From IMG/VR virus record IMGVR_UViG_3300028908_000132, positions 1 through 41,373 of that record: a stretch of DNA of 41,373 nt, one strand, 5' to 3'. The stretch comes from a virus. The position numbers were made by a program, and so were the translations under genes. Below, piece after piece: positions 6,531-15,034 of the stretch; position 1 is the first letter of the stretch, and each line of letters starts with the position of its first letter. The notes under the pieces were generated by a model. That model searched no databases. It worked only from the letters and a program-made list of their open reading frames with translations, and was not told the DNA's origin.

Positions 6531-6558
6531 AGTATACACTAGTTTTGCGGGCTGTCAA
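6531..6558 (-). promoter_or_regulatory. Near-consensus sigma70 promoter of the leftward operon
   Basis: On the minus strand TTGACA (6558-6553) and TATACT (6536-6531) are separated by 16 bases. The predicted transcript starts near 6524, about 100 bases before the first gene. The spacer contains CCGCAAAA, also found in the spacer of the promoter at 31615. Confidence 0.85.
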
Positions 6559-6687
6559 GCGAAAACTGCACACTTTTTATTGCGATCGGGCGGAAATTGC
6601 GCAAGTGCATTGCGCATCATGGATTACGGCTCGATCTGGCGCGGCTGCGTCGCGCGGGTGGCACGGGGCGTGATATGCATATGTATC

Positions 6688-6755
6688 TACGTATTACGTA
6701 CGCTCACATAATACTCAGGCGTGTCAGGATATACGTAACCTATCTGGACTACGTA
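6688..6755. repeat. Cluster of four TACGTA palindromes, possible operators
   Basis: TACGTA occurs at 6688-6693, 6695-6700, 6732-6737 and 6750-6755; the last lies in a 10-bp palindrome ACTACGTAGT (6748-6757). CTATCTG (6740-6746) and CAGATAG (6769-6775) flank that palindrome as a symmetrical inverted repeat. Four copies in 68 bases of an otherwise GC-rich genome suggest a protein-binding array. Confidence 0.55.
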
Positions 6756-7089
6756 GTATAGGGTGTAACAGATAGTGAGAGAGCTAGCGCGTATAGGCTT
6801 ATCGGACGGTCGGCGGTCTTCGGTGATCGGATGTGATGCTGCCCCAGCCGGCGGCGTGGCCGGTGCGTCGCGTGCGTCAGGCTGAGGTGCCGGCCAGGCG
6901 ATCCGTGCCCCCTGGGTGGCGGCGTGCGTCGCGAGGCGAATGGCCGGCTGGGCTCTGGGCGGCGGTGTGACATCGAGCATGCTGCGGCGGCCGTGAGCGG
7001 ATGGGGCAGGGCCTCGGCGATGCCATCGGGACAGCGGAGTGACGGGGAGGCGGGTGGGGCTCGAGGTGGCGGCCAGGTCGGCGCTTGGT

Positions 7090-7106
7090 GGGCCGGGTGG
7101 GTCGGG
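7090..7106 (+). other. G-quadruplex-type motif
   Basis: Four GGG runs separated by 2, 1 and 2 bases (7090-7092, 7095-7097, 7099-7101, 7104-7106). It lies 193 bases upstream of the small terminase gene in a long G-rich stretch of the plus strand. Confidence 0.5.
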
Positions 7107-7263
7107 TGGCGGCGTCGCTGGCGGGCTGGCGGGCGATGGGGCCCCCCGGCGTCCGGCTCGTTTTGCCCGGCCCCCCCGCCCGCCGCTGTCGCTGGGGGGT
7201 GCATTAGCCCCTTCCCCGGTCATCCCATATTCGCATTTGGGAGCGGTTTCGGCGTTTTTTGCC

Positions 7264-7291
7264 TTGACGTGGCACTGTTAAGTGCTATTTA
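7264..7291 (+). promoter_or_regulatory. Candidate promoter of the structural operon with an internal palindrome
   Basis: TTGACG (7264-7269) and TATTTA (7286-7291) are 16 bases apart, with a TG before the second box as in extended -10 elements. The spacer contains GCACT-gtta-AGTGC (7272-7285), a perfect inverted repeat well placed for repressor binding. Transcription would begin at about the ATG of the small terminase gene (7299). Confidence 0.5.
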
Positions 7292-7298
7292 GGCCGGT

Positions 7299-7730
7299 AT
7301 GGCGTCGCTTTCTGATGGCGAGTTTGAGCGGTTACGGAAGTTGGCGCGGAAGGTGCGTGGGCGATCGGCGACTGAGGTTGAGGAGATACGTTGGGCGAAG
7401 GATTCGGCGTTGATGCCGTTATCGGTCCTTGAGAAGAATGCTGGCGAGGTACCGAGTCCTGGCGCTTTGTTGTGGTGGCGGATGGCGGTTGAGTGTCCGG
7501 ACGAGTTCATGAAGAAGGTTGCGACGAAGTTGTTGCCGAGTCGGGCGCAGTTGGATTCGATGCAGGGGTTTGGAGGTGGATCTGGCTTGGCGACAGCGGC
7601 GTTAGCGATAGCTCACTTGGAGCAGTTTCATCGTGAGTTGGAGTCCAGCGGAGAGCACGGCATCGTCGATCGAGGCGGTGGCAACGGCGACGGCATCGGG
7701 CGGATTGGATCCGATAACGTCTCCGGCTGA
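7299..7730 (+). CDS. Putative terminase small subunit (143 aa)
   Basis: Probable DNA-recognition subunit of the packaging motor, called mainly because it is directly upstream of, and overlaps, the large terminase gene. The N-terminal 55 residues are helical and basic (possible DNA-binding part). The segment SPGALLWWRMAVECPDEFMK followed by KLLPSRAQ resembles small conserved proteins next to TerL in podovirus-like genomes. The C-terminus is Gly/Asp-rich. There is no ribosome binding site before the ATG; with the promoter at 7264-7291 the mRNA may be leaderless. Third codon positions here and in the terminase gene favour G and T, unlike the C-rich third positions downstream. Confidence 0.55.
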   Translation: MASLSDGEFERLRKLARKVRGRSATEVEEIRWAKDSALMPLSVLEKNAGEVPSPGALLWWRMAVECPDEFMKKVATKLLPSRAQLDSMQGFGGGSGLATAALAIAHLEQFHRELESSGEHGIVDRGGGNGDGIGRIGSDNVSG

Positions 7731-9654
7731 GTTGTCGCGGATGGGGCCGACCGAGGTTCTTGAGCGGCGTCTTGGTGTACGTTTGCCGTTTTGGGAGACA
7801 CGTCCGCTTGAGATCATGCCTGAGGGGGTTTTCCCGCACTACACGAGTCTGGTTCCGAAAGCGTTTCGCGCGAATCTTGAGTTTCGGAAGCGGGTTTTGG
7901 AGTGGGGGAGCAAGTCTGAGTCTCACGCGATTTCGTTGTGGAAGATGTGCCAGGAGGATTTGCTCTTCTGGGTGAATACGTTTGTTTGGGTGTGTGATCC
8001 GCGGCTGGGCGATGAATCTGTTTCGCCGTGCATCACGTACCCGTTCCAGGATGGCCTGCTTTTGGAGTTGCACCGGGCGTTGGGGCGTTACGACCTGGTG
8101 ATTGAGAAGTCTCGTGGGATGACGGCATCGTGGTCGATCCTGATTTTCATGCTGTGGCGCCACAGGTTTTACCCGCAGCAGAGTTTCCTGCTTCTGAGCA
8201 GGAAGGAGGACTACGTTGACAAGACGAACGACCTGCGGGCGTTGATGCCGCGGCTTGACTTCATCGACCGCTACATGCCGCGGTGGTTGTTGCCGAGCCA
8301 CCGGGAGCTAGGTCTTGCGGACCCGAACCGGACGAAGTTGCAGTTCTACAACCCGGACAACGGATCGCTGATCTGCGGCGAGTCCACCACGAGCGACATG
8401 GGCCGTGGTGGCCGGTTCACGGCGATTCTTGGTGACGAGATGGCATCCTGGCCGGACGGGGCTAGCGCGGTTGCGGCGTTGGCAACGACCTCGAACACGC
8501 GGATTTACAATTCCACGCCGAAGGGGGCCGGCAACGCGTTCTATGAGCTTCGGACGGAGGCATACGAGCATCGGAACGACGAGGTTCCGCCGATTCGGCT
8601 TGTGAGTCTGCACTGGTCGCTTCATCCGGTGTACCGGCAGGGCTTGTACGTAGGGGGGGACGGCAAGATACGGAGCCCCTGGTACGACAAGCAAGCTGCG
8701 CAGATGGCGAGTACCCAGAAGGTCGCTCAGGAGTTGGACATCGACTACCTGGCGAGCGACTACTCGTTCTTCGGGGTTGATTCGGTCCAGAAGTGGATGG
8801 GTGAGATGGCGACCATCCCCGTCCATGTTGGGGAGCTTTTGTACAGCAAGGCGAATGCGACGCCGGTTGAGTTCTCGGAGCAGCCGGACGGTCCGCTACG
8901 GCTGTGGTGTGCGTTGGAAGAGTCCGGTCGGCCGCCAGCTGGCACGCAGTACGTCGTTGGGTGCGACATTGCGTTGGGCAGCCGGGACACGGAGGGGCGT
9001 GGCCATAGCTACAGTGCGGCGTCGGTATGGGACCGGCGCACCAAGCAGAAGGTTGCCGAGCTAACAGTTCACGGCTTGGCGCCACAGGCGTTCGCTGTGC
9101 TGTCGGTGTCATTGTGCCGGTGGTTCGCTGGCAAGGACGGCGACCGCGGAGCGCTGTTGATTTGGGACCGTACTGGCGGGCCCGGGAGCCTGTTCGGCGA
9201 GGAAGTAAGCCGCTTGGGGCACAAGAACATCTACCGGGACGGGAAAGCCAACAACCACGGTGGTTACTGGTTGAGCCGGGAAGCCAAGAAATCCCTGCTT
9301 GAACAGTACCGATACGCTCTTGCAAGCCGCACGGTCATAAACACGAGCCACGGCGCCCTGGCCGAGTGCATGCACTACATGATGGGCGCCAACGGCGACA
9401 CGATCGAGCACAAGGATTCGCGGAGGAGTGATGATCCGAGCCAGGCACGTGCGAATCATGGCGACATAGTGATTGCGGACGCGCTGGCATCGTTCGCGCT
9501 TACGAACTCGAAGGTCTCACGTAGCGCGCTTCCTGATGAAATTCCGCCGGACTCGCTGGAGGCTCGCCGTCGCGCGCGGGCCTTGGCCGAGCGGAGGCAC
9601 CAGTTGCGCGACAGGTGGTGTACTCACAGGTATGGCCGCATCTCGCTACATTGA
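7633..9654 (+). CDS. terL: Terminase large subunit
   Basis: ATPase and nuclease that cuts and pumps DNA into the procapsid. The GTG start at 7633 gives 673 residues; a later ATG at 7741 (637 residues) is an alternative. The ATPase half shows a variant Walker A, EKSRGMTASW (residues 158-167), and Walker B ILGDE (Asp268-Glu269), followed by a NSTPKGAGN coupling segment. The nuclease half shows the RNase H-like acidic residues Asp445 (GCDIALG), Asp512 (WDRTGGPG) and Asp611/Asp616 (HGDIVIAD). Length and motifs fit TerL of podovirus-like phages. It overlaps the small terminase by about 98 bases if the GTG is used and overlaps the portal gene by 23. Confidence 0.92.
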   Translation: MSWSPAESTASSIEAVATATASGGLDPITSPAELSRMGPTEVLERRLGVRLPFWETRPLEIMPEGVFPHYTSLVPKAFRANLEFRKRVLEWGSKSESHAISLWKMCQEDLLFWVNTFVWVCDPRLGDESVSPCITYPFQDGLLLELHRALGRYDLVIEKSRGMTASWSILIFMLWRHRFYPQQSFLLLSRKEDYVDKTNDLRALMPRLDFIDRYMPRWLLPSHRELGLADPNRTKLQFYNPDNGSLICGESTTSDMGRGGRFTAILGDEMASWPDGASAVAALATTSNTRIYNSTPKGAGNAFYELRTEAYEHRNDEVPPIRLVSLHWSLHPVYRQGLYVGGDGKIRSPWYDKQAAQMASTQKVAQELDIDYLASDYSFFGVDSVQKWMGEMATIPVHVGELLYSKANATPVEFSEQPDGPLRLWCALEESGRPPAGTQYVVGCDIALGSRDTEGRGHSYSAASVWDRRTKQKVAELTVHGLAPQAFAVLSVSLCRWFAGKDGDRGALLIWDRTGGPGSLFGEEVSRLGHKNIYRDGKANNHGGYWLSREAKKSLLEQYRYALASRTVINTSHGALAECMHYMMGANGDTIEHKDSRRSDDPSQARANHGDIVIADALASFALTNSKVSRSALPDEIPPDSLEARRRARALAERRHQLRDRWCTHRYGRISLH

Positions 9655-11419
9655 CAAGCTGATGAGTGCCCTGGACCGGTCGAACCGCGCCATGGCGGTT
9701 CATCGGAAGAACCGCTTGGAGGCGATCCGCGCGTACTCGGGCGCCCATTACGGCGACACGTCCGGCAAGGCTGAAACCCCGGTCAACTTCATGGAGCTTG
9801 AGGTTGGTATCTACACGCGGCTCCTGGCGGCGAACAATCCGGCCGTGACCGTTACCACGCGTTCTCAGCGCCTCAAGATGATCGCGCTTGCGTACGAGCT
9901 TGCGATGGACGACGCGCTGAAGGAGTTGCGGTTCGCGCAGCTCATGCAGTTGATCGTGCTGGACGCCTATTTCGGTGCCGGAATCGTCAAGTTCGGACTG
10001 GCTCCGAGCGGTCATCCGCTGGTTGGCACACAGGAGCTTGACCCGGGCGAGTTCGTGGTCGATCGCGTCGATCCAGACGACTTCGTGTTTGACGCGGAAG
10101 CAAAAGAGTTCCGCAGATGCCGGTTCCATGCCGACCGCACGCTGCTCGATTATGAGTGGGTCCGCGCACAGCGTGGCAAGTTGTTCAAGCACGTGGGCGA
10201 ACTGGAGCCGGACGACAGCACGAAGGAGTGGGTGCCAGACCGTGTTGGCGCGAACGACCGGGTGGACGAGCTTGGAAAGAGCTTCGAGAGCGGCGGACCG
10301 ATGTGGGATGGCGCGGACGACTACCGCCCACAGCTGGCAGTCTGGGACATCTACGTGCCGCACGAGCAGGTCATCCTGACGGTACCGCTCCAGAACAAGA
10401 GCCTGGTCATCCGCGAACGACCGTGGGACGGCCCCGCCGGCGGCCCGTATCGGATGCTCGGGTTCGGTAGCGTACCCGGGAACGTATGGCCGCTGTCTCC
10501 GGCAAGTCAGGGGCTTGACCTGCATGAGCTGGCGAACGCCCTGTTTGTGAAGATTGGCAACCAGGCGCTTCGGCAAAAGACGATCGGCGTGTTCGAGGCC
10601 GGCTCGGAACAGGACGCGCAACGGATACTCGACTCGCTCGATGGCGACGTGGTGCGCGTCGACGAGGGAAAAATCCAGGAACTGTCCGTAGGCGGCGCCG
10701 ACCAGCGCAGCGTCGCGATGGTCCTCATGGTGCAGCGGTTGTTCAACTGGATCAGAGGCAACCTGAACGCCGTCGGCGGACTGGGGCCACAGAGCGAAAC
10801 AGCCACGCAGGATCAGCTACTCGTGGCATCCGCGAGCAAGCGGGTGCAAGACATGCAGGCCCGCATGATCTCGTTCGTACAGGACATCGTAGAGGTCATC
10901 GCGTGGTTCGAGTGGACCGACCCGCTTCGAGAGCGGATTCTGTTGCACCTGGTCCCCGGTACGGAGGTCACGATCCCGCTCCAATGGACGCCGGAAACTC
11001 GCAAGGGCGAGTTCATCGACTTCAACTTCGAGATCAACCCGTACTCGATGCAGCCGAGAACTCCGCAGCAGCAGTTGCAGACACTGCTTGGACTGCTTCA
11101 GAACGTCGTGCTTCCGCTCATGCCGGCGATACAGCAGAGCGGCGGTTCGCTCGATATCCCGTCTCTACTCGACGTAATCGGCCGCTACGCACACCTTCCA
11201 GAGCTTTCTGAACTTGTGCAGTTTCAGGGGGCTACCAGGCCCGACGGGATGCGGGATGCCCCCCAACCAGCAGTCATGCCGGCTGGGCCCACTACCAGGC
11301 GCTACGAGCGGATCAGCAGAAGTGGAATGACGCAGGAAGGGAAAGACACTGCGATGATTGCGGAACTCCTGAACCTCGGAAACAACAAGGCCGAATCGGC
11401 CGCAGCACTCGGAGGGTAG
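9632..11419 (+). CDS. Portal protein
   Basis: Forms the ring at the capsid vertex through which DNA passes. The 595-residue product starts at the ATG at 9632; an upstream extension in this frame overlaps the terminase gene and looks non-coding. Typical features are a helical N-terminus with AASRYIDKLMSALDRS, the YFGAGIVKFG segment, the IDPDDFVFD-like region VDRVDPDDFVFDAEA, and the long helix around SETATQDQLLVASASKRV (residues about 388-405) seen in portal stems and crowns. Position after TerL and before scaffold and capsid genes supports it. From here on, third codon positions become C-rich. Confidence 0.9.
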   Translation: MAASRYIDKLMSALDRSNRAMAVHRKNRLEAIRAYSGAHYGDTSGKAETPVNFMELEVGIYTRLLAANNPAVTVTTRSQRLKMIALAYELAMDDALKELRFAQLMQLIVLDAYFGAGIVKFGLAPSGHPLVGTQELDPGEFVVDRVDPDDFVFDAEAKEFRRCRFHADRTLLDYEWVRAQRGKLFKHVGELEPDDSTKEWVPDRVGANDRVDELGKSFESGGPMWDGADDYRPQLAVWDIYVPHEQVILTVPLQNKSLVIRERPWDGPAGGPYRMLGFGSVPGNVWPLSPASQGLDLHELANALFVKIGNQALRQKTIGVFEAGSEQDAQRILDSLDGDVVRVDEGKIQELSVGGADQRSVAMVLMVQRLFNWIRGNLNAVGGLGPQSETATQDQLLVASASKRVQDMQARMISFVQDIVEVIAWFEWTDPLRERILLHLVPGTEVTIPLQWTPETRKGEFIDFNFEINPYSMQPRTPQQQLQTLLGLLQNVVLPLMPAIQQSGGSLDIPSLLDVIGRYAHLPELSELVQFQGATRPDGMRDAPQPAVMPAGPTTRRYERISRSGMTQEGKDTAMIAELLNLGNNKAESAAALGG

Positions 11420-11423
11420 CTCT

Positions 11424-11705
11424 TTGGCGACGCAGAACGGATCGACCGCGCCGGGCATCAGGGCCATCTGGTGGGTACTCGGAATAGCGCTGCCGCTCAT
11501 GTTCGGCGCCGGGGGATGGACCGCCGGAAGAATCACGGACCTGGAAAGCCGGACCGCGGCATGCGAGACGATGATAAAAGCGCGCCCGAGCACAGCCGAC
11601 CTGCAGCGCGTAATCGCTGACCTGAGGGTTACCGTCGCCCGGCTCAGCGAGCAGGTTGCCGGGCTGAACAGGCGGATGGACAAGGCGATGGCGAATCGGG
11701 AGTGA
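11424..11705 (+). CDS. Single-pass membrane protein with coiled coil (93 aa)
   Basis: A TTG start at 11424 preceded by GGAGGG gives a protein with one membrane segment (about residues 15-35, AIWWVLGIALPLMFGAGGW) and a C-terminal coiled coil (about 50-90). The shape resembles small phage membrane proteins sometimes placed near head genes, and also i-spanin or holin-like proteins. Its function is not decided by the sequence. The stop overlaps a GTG in the next gene's frame. Confidence 0.65.
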   Translation: MATQNGSTAPGIRAIWWVLGIALPLMFGAGGWTAGRITDLESRTAACETMIKARPSTADLQRVIADLRVTVARLSEQVAGLNRRMDKAMANRE

Positions 11706-11710
11706 CACGA

Positions 11711-12043
11711 ATGCCGACGTACTGCTACAGAACCAGCGATGGCGAACTGGTCGAGCGCAGCTTCAGGATTGGCAAGGCGCCGAGATGCGTTCGGCTGGAA
11801 GACGGGCGGATCGCGGAGCGGTCATTCCGCGACGAACTGCCAACGCATGTCCGGGGCGATACATGGCCGCGGAAGTCTCAGGCGATGGGCGTACATCTGT
11901 CCCAAATCGACAGCGAGACGAAGCGGCTCGGCAGCATGGGGATTCCGACGCAGTTCGACGACAAGACCGGGGCCGCGATTCTGGAATCACCGCGACACGA
12001 GAAGAAGCTGCGCGAGGCATTGGGCCTCGTGCCGATCGAATAG
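11711..12043 (+). CDS. Conserved small head-region protein (110 aa)
   Basis: Starts MPTYCYRTSDGELVERSF, a FmdB-like N-terminal strand pair, and continues with QAMGVHLSQI and a C-terminal DDKTGAAIL segment. Proteins of this layout commonly lie between the portal and scaffold genes in podovirus-like genomes; no biochemical role is known to me. The ATG at 11711 has GGGAG eight bases upstream; the GTG at 11702 is an alternative start. Confidence 0.65.
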   Translation: MPTYCYRTSDGELVERSFRIGKAPRCVRLEDGRIAERSFRDELPTHVRGDTWPRKSQAMGVHLSQIDSETKRLGSMGIPTQFDDKTGAAILESPRHEKKLREALGLVPIE

Positions 12044-12064
12044 TCGCATCAGGAGCAAGGCGGT

Positions 12065-12931
12065 ATGTCTCTCAACGACGCAGACCAGGACCAGACACTC
12101 GACCAGCAGGCCGACGAGATTGAGCACGAAGGCGATAGCGAAATCGAGAATCAGCCCGACGTAAACGAAGACGAGGGCGAGTCCGAAGCCCCCGAAAGCG
12201 AATCGGCGATCGACGAAGTGCTCATCGCCGAAGCGATCGAACTTGGTGTGGCGCCGGAGAAGGTCCTCGACGCCGATCCCGAGCGGTTGCGCAAGCTGGT
12301 CGTTGCGCTACGGAACAAATCCCAGCAGTCGGCCGCGCAGCAGCAAGCCGATCCGTTGGACGAACTGGCCGCCTTGGCGGATGAGGAAATCTCTCTGCCG
12401 AGTGCGGACGATGTCCTGGAGGAGCCCGAGAAGCTGACCGAGTTCCTTGAGGCACAGAAGCAGGTGCTGACCAAGCAGGTACAGGGCGTCGCCAAGTTGG
12501 CGGAAGTCGCCAAGGCGCTGCGGCAGGCCGTGTCGGGCCTGGCGCAGGAGGTTGTCACGTCCCAGGTGGATAGCTGGGTCGCATCGGCGCCCGACGAGTT
12601 GAAGCAGATCATCGGCGACGCACCTTCCGCCGAGCTTGATCGCCGCTCGCCGGAGTGGCGCAAGCGGTCGAAGCTTCTCCAGCAAGCAGGCCACATGCAA
12701 CAGGCCGCCGCGCGCGACGGGAAGCCGATCTCGACCATGAGCGCCCTGAACATGGCCGCGAAGGCGCTTTATGGCGACAAGATCGCCACCAACCGCCTCG
12801 CGCGGACTGTCAAGAAACGCAACCAGAGCATCGGTCATCGACCGGCTACCGCTACGGTGCAGGGAGACGACACGCCCAAGACGCCGGAAGAGCTTGTCGG
12901 TGAGGCGCTCGCAGAAATGGGACTTAAGTAA
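12065..12931 (+). CDS. Capsid scaffold protein
   Basis: A 288-residue, strongly acidic, Gln/Glu/Asp-rich and almost wholly helical protein directly upstream of the major capsid gene, overlapping its start by one base. The N-terminal 55 residues are acidic and probably disordered, the middle has coiled-coil character, and the C-terminal 60 residues are basic, as in scaffolds that bind capsid protein. It should shape procapsid assembly and be absent from mature heads. AGGAG lies upstream of the ATG. Confidence 0.8.
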   Translation: MSLNDADQDQTLDQQADEIEHEGDSEIENQPDVNEDEGESEAPESESAIDEVLIAEAIELGVAPEKVLDADPERLRKLVVALRNKSQQSAAQQQADPLDELAALADEEISLPSADDVLEEPEKLTEFLEAQKQVLTKQVQGVAKLAEVAKALRQAVSGLAQEVVTSQVDSWVASAPDELKQIIGDAPSAELDRRSPEWRKRSKLLQQAGHMQQAAARDGKPISTMSALNMAAKALYGDKIATNRLARTVKKRNQSIGHRPATATVQGDDTPKTPEELVGEALAEMGLK

Positions 12932-14007
12932 TGGCTGTCACATTCACTCAGGAAAACCTGCGTGATTTCGTCATCACCACGCTCAAGAAGTTCGACAAGA
13001 GCGGGATTCTCGATATCTCGCAGGCGTACAATCAGTATTTCATGTTCGGCCGCGTCGCCCGGAAGGCCCTCAAGGTCATCACCGGCTCGCGCGGGCCGGC
13101 CCGGATCATCAACTTCTCCCCCTACACCGGGTACGCGACCGGCCCGTTCGCGACCCGGACGAGCCAGTTCACCAACACCCGCGCCGAAGCGTTCAAGTCG
13201 TGGGTCAGCAGCGGCTCGAACTATCCGATCAGCCGCATCGTCGCCAATATGAACAAGGGCGAGGCGGCCCTGGGCGACCTGATCCTCAGCGAGCGCAAGA
13301 AGGCCATCACCGGAATCGCCGACTACTTCGAGGCCATGATGTTGGGCGAGCCTGTCGACGACGCCGGCGTAGACCCGGGCTTGTGGTACGCGATCACGCC
13401 CTGGCCCGCCGGGACTACGACCCCGGGGTTCACGGGCCAGAACCCCGTGGACGCCGACGGCACGTCGTTCAACGACTGCTACGGCATCGACGCGAGCGCC
13501 AGCAAGTACGCCAAGTGGCGCAACTATGCCGGCAAGTTCACCAGTGTCTCCGCGAGCGATCTGCTCAAGAAAATGCTGGAGGCGACGCTCGCGACCAACT
13601 TCCTCAGCCCGATGCAGGCTCCGGAGAACGTGCTGGACGCCAAGCGCCAGGTCATCTGCGACAACACGACCTATGTCGAGATCCTGCAACTCCAGCAGGC
13701 TGCTTCCGACGCCTACCGACTTGGCATCGGCTTCGCCGGCAACATGCTCACGTTCAACCGCACCCCGGTCATTCCGCTGGGCATTTTGGACGACATCACC
13801 TACGGCCAGATTGTCGCCGGCATCGACTGGGACTCGATCCAACTCTACGGGCTGGCGGGCGAAGTCATGTACGAGCACGTCTCGGAAATGTCAACGCAGC
13901 CGGATACGCAGGTTGTCGATATCGCGCTGACGACCGCGCTCCTGGCCGAGAACCGCCGCAACAACTGGGTGCTGAGCACGCTGAGCAGCACCGGGACTAG
14001 CAGCTAA
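12931..14007 (+). CDS. Major capsid protein
   Basis: A 358-residue protein that should form the icosahedral shell (HK97-like fold expected). It is called from its position after the scaffold and before a decoration-like protein, its length, and its profile: an N-terminal helix-rich arm, a beta-rich E-loop-like segment (GYATGPFATRTSQF), a long central helix region and a C-terminal beta-sheet. No protease domain is encoded nearby. Confidence 0.8.
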   Translation: MAVTFTQENLRDFVITTLKKFDKSGILDISQAYNQYFMFGRVARKALKVITGSRGPARIINFSPYTGYATGPFATRTSQFTNTRAEAFKSWVSSGSNYPISRIVANMNKGEAALGDLILSERKKAITGIADYFEAMMLGEPVDDAGVDPGLWYAITPWPAGTTTPGFTGQNPVDADGTSFNDCYGIDASASKYAKWRNYAGKFTSVSASDLLKKMLEATLATNFLSPMQAPENVLDAKRQVICDNTTYVEILQLQQAASDAYRLGIGFAGNMLTFNRTPVIPLGILDDITYGQIVAGIDWDSIQLYGLAGEVMYEHVSEMSTQPDTQVVDIALTTALLAENRRNNWVLSTLSSTGTSS

Positions 14008-14031
14008 CCAAGGCAGAAAGGAGGGCGCATC

Positions 14032-14526
14032 ATGCCCCATACCGTTGTTACCGCACTCAACGAGCAGCTTCGGACGAAGCAGGTCAAGTACACCGGCTCG
14101 GATACGCTCAAGAAGGGCTACCTGGTGTGCTACGACCGAAACAACACGACCGCGCTCGACGAGAACGAAGGTGCGATCGGCGCCGACAGCGCGAGCTACG
14201 CCCGGCACGAGTACGTGGAGAAACCGGCAACCGGAAATCTCCAAGACTTCGCCGGCGTCGTTCTCGTACCGCCCGATGCTGATGGCTGGATGACCATCGT
14301 CGTGCCCGAAGCTGGCGGCACCGTCTGCGAGGTCTTCACGGACCAGGACTGCACGATCAACTCGACGACGTTGCACATCGACAACGCCAGCTACTACGCG
14401 ACGAACGCCGCCACCGGCGTGTCGTACAAGATCGGCAAGGCGCTCCAGACTGTGGACCGCAGTTCGACCGCCGGACTTGTGCAGGCGCTCATCTTCCCGA
14501 TCCACGTCACCGACGCGACCGACTAG
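14032..14526 (+). CDS. Putative head decoration protein (164 aa)
   Basis: A beta-rich protein immediately after the major capsid gene, preceded by AGGAGG-type signals. The pattern (KKGYLVCYDRNN, FAGVVLVPPDADGWMTIVV, then a C-terminal GKALQTV-type strand) resembles DUF2190-like or similar capsid decoration proteins in which an internal pseudo-repeat of beta strands binds the outside of the head. Assignment rests on context and fold pattern. Confidence 0.6.
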   Translation: MPHTVVTALNEQLRTKQVKYTGSDTLKKGYLVCYDRNNTTALDENEGAIGADSASYARHEYVEKPATGNLQDFAGVVLVPPDADGWMTIVVPEAGGTVCEVFTDQDCTINSTTLHIDNASYYATNAATGVSYKIGKALQTVDRSSTAGLVQALIFPIHVTDATD

Positions 14527-14539
14527 GAGGTGGGCGCAA

Positions 14540-15034
14540 ATGCCGCGGAAACGACGGGATGGCATCACGGAACAACTCATGTTCCTGAGCCGGGAAACCG
14601 GCATCAACTTCGCCCGGGCGATGGACTGGTTCAAGAAGTACGAGGAACTTCTGCCGATGTTTCGGGACCTGACCATGCCGGGCGGAATGTCGCCCGAGTT
14701 GTTCACCGCGGTCATCACACTGTTTGTCACTGGGGACGCTGGGCCGGCCCGGCTGGACTTCCGGCCCAGCAACCCCTTTGGCTACTGGGGAAACGTCAAG
14801 CACGGGGCGCCTGTTACCGTGTTCAAGGTCGCCGGCGGCAAGGCCTTCGACGGTTTTTATTACGGCATGATCCCTGACTTCACCAGGGCGGTCGTGAAGC
14901 GGATGGACAGCATTACGAACCAGGCGCGCGAGGAATACGTCCCGTTCAAGCGGCTCAGGCTAAAGCATCCGACACGCGACCTTCCACCCGACGCGCCGAA
15001 GTTTGTGAGGAAGTTCTATGGCATCTCGGCTTGA
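14540..15034 (+). CDS. Hypothetical head-region protein (164 aa)
   Basis: The ATG at 14540 has AGGAGG about ten bases upstream. A basic start (MPRKRRDG) is followed by helices (TEQLMFLSRETGINFARAMD) and an aromatic, beta-rich middle. It lies between decoration and adaptor genes and overlaps the latter by 17 bases, so a structural or head-completion role is likely. Confidence 0.6.
   Translation: MPRKRRDGITEQLMFLSRETGINFARAMDWFKKYEELLPMFRDLTMPGGMSPELFTAVITLFVTGDAGPARLDFRPSNPFGYWGNVKHGAPVTVFKVAGGKAFDGFYYGMIPDFTRAVVKRMDSITNQAREEYVPFKRLRLKHPTRDLPPDAPKFVRKFYGISA

Larger units (their letters stand above)
6423..7298. other. Non-coding divergent control region (876 bases)
   Basis: This is the only long gap without a convincing gene. 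From 6423 to 6560 it holds the leader and promoter of the leftward operon. From 6590 to 6620 there are two ATTGCGCA copies 13 bases apart (6596-6603, 6609-6616). From about 6670 to 6800 there is an AT-rich island with four TACGTA sites. From about 6830 to 7230 it is very GC-rich with a G-run cluster. From 7264 to 7291 a promoter-like sequence precedes the small terminase gene. Frames on both strands in 6690-7290 are Pro/Gly/Arg-rich without ribosome binding sites. A packaging site or second origin could be here. Confidence 0.7.

Noticed and set aside
6596-6616. ATTGCGCA as a promoter-linked motif
   Set aside because: Two copies lie upstream of the leftward promoter and one upstream of the rightward one (31582-31589), but the word also occurs within coding sequence near 23357, so the link may be chance.
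6687-7292. Open frames on both strands of the divergent region (up to 178 codons)
   Set aside because: Pro/Gly/Arg-rich products expected from GC-rich DNA, no ribosome binding sites, mutually overlapping on both strands.
12835-13878. 347-codon antisense frame over scaffold and capsid genes
   Set aside because: Shadow of the capsid gene produced by codon bias; no start signals, no recognisable domains.
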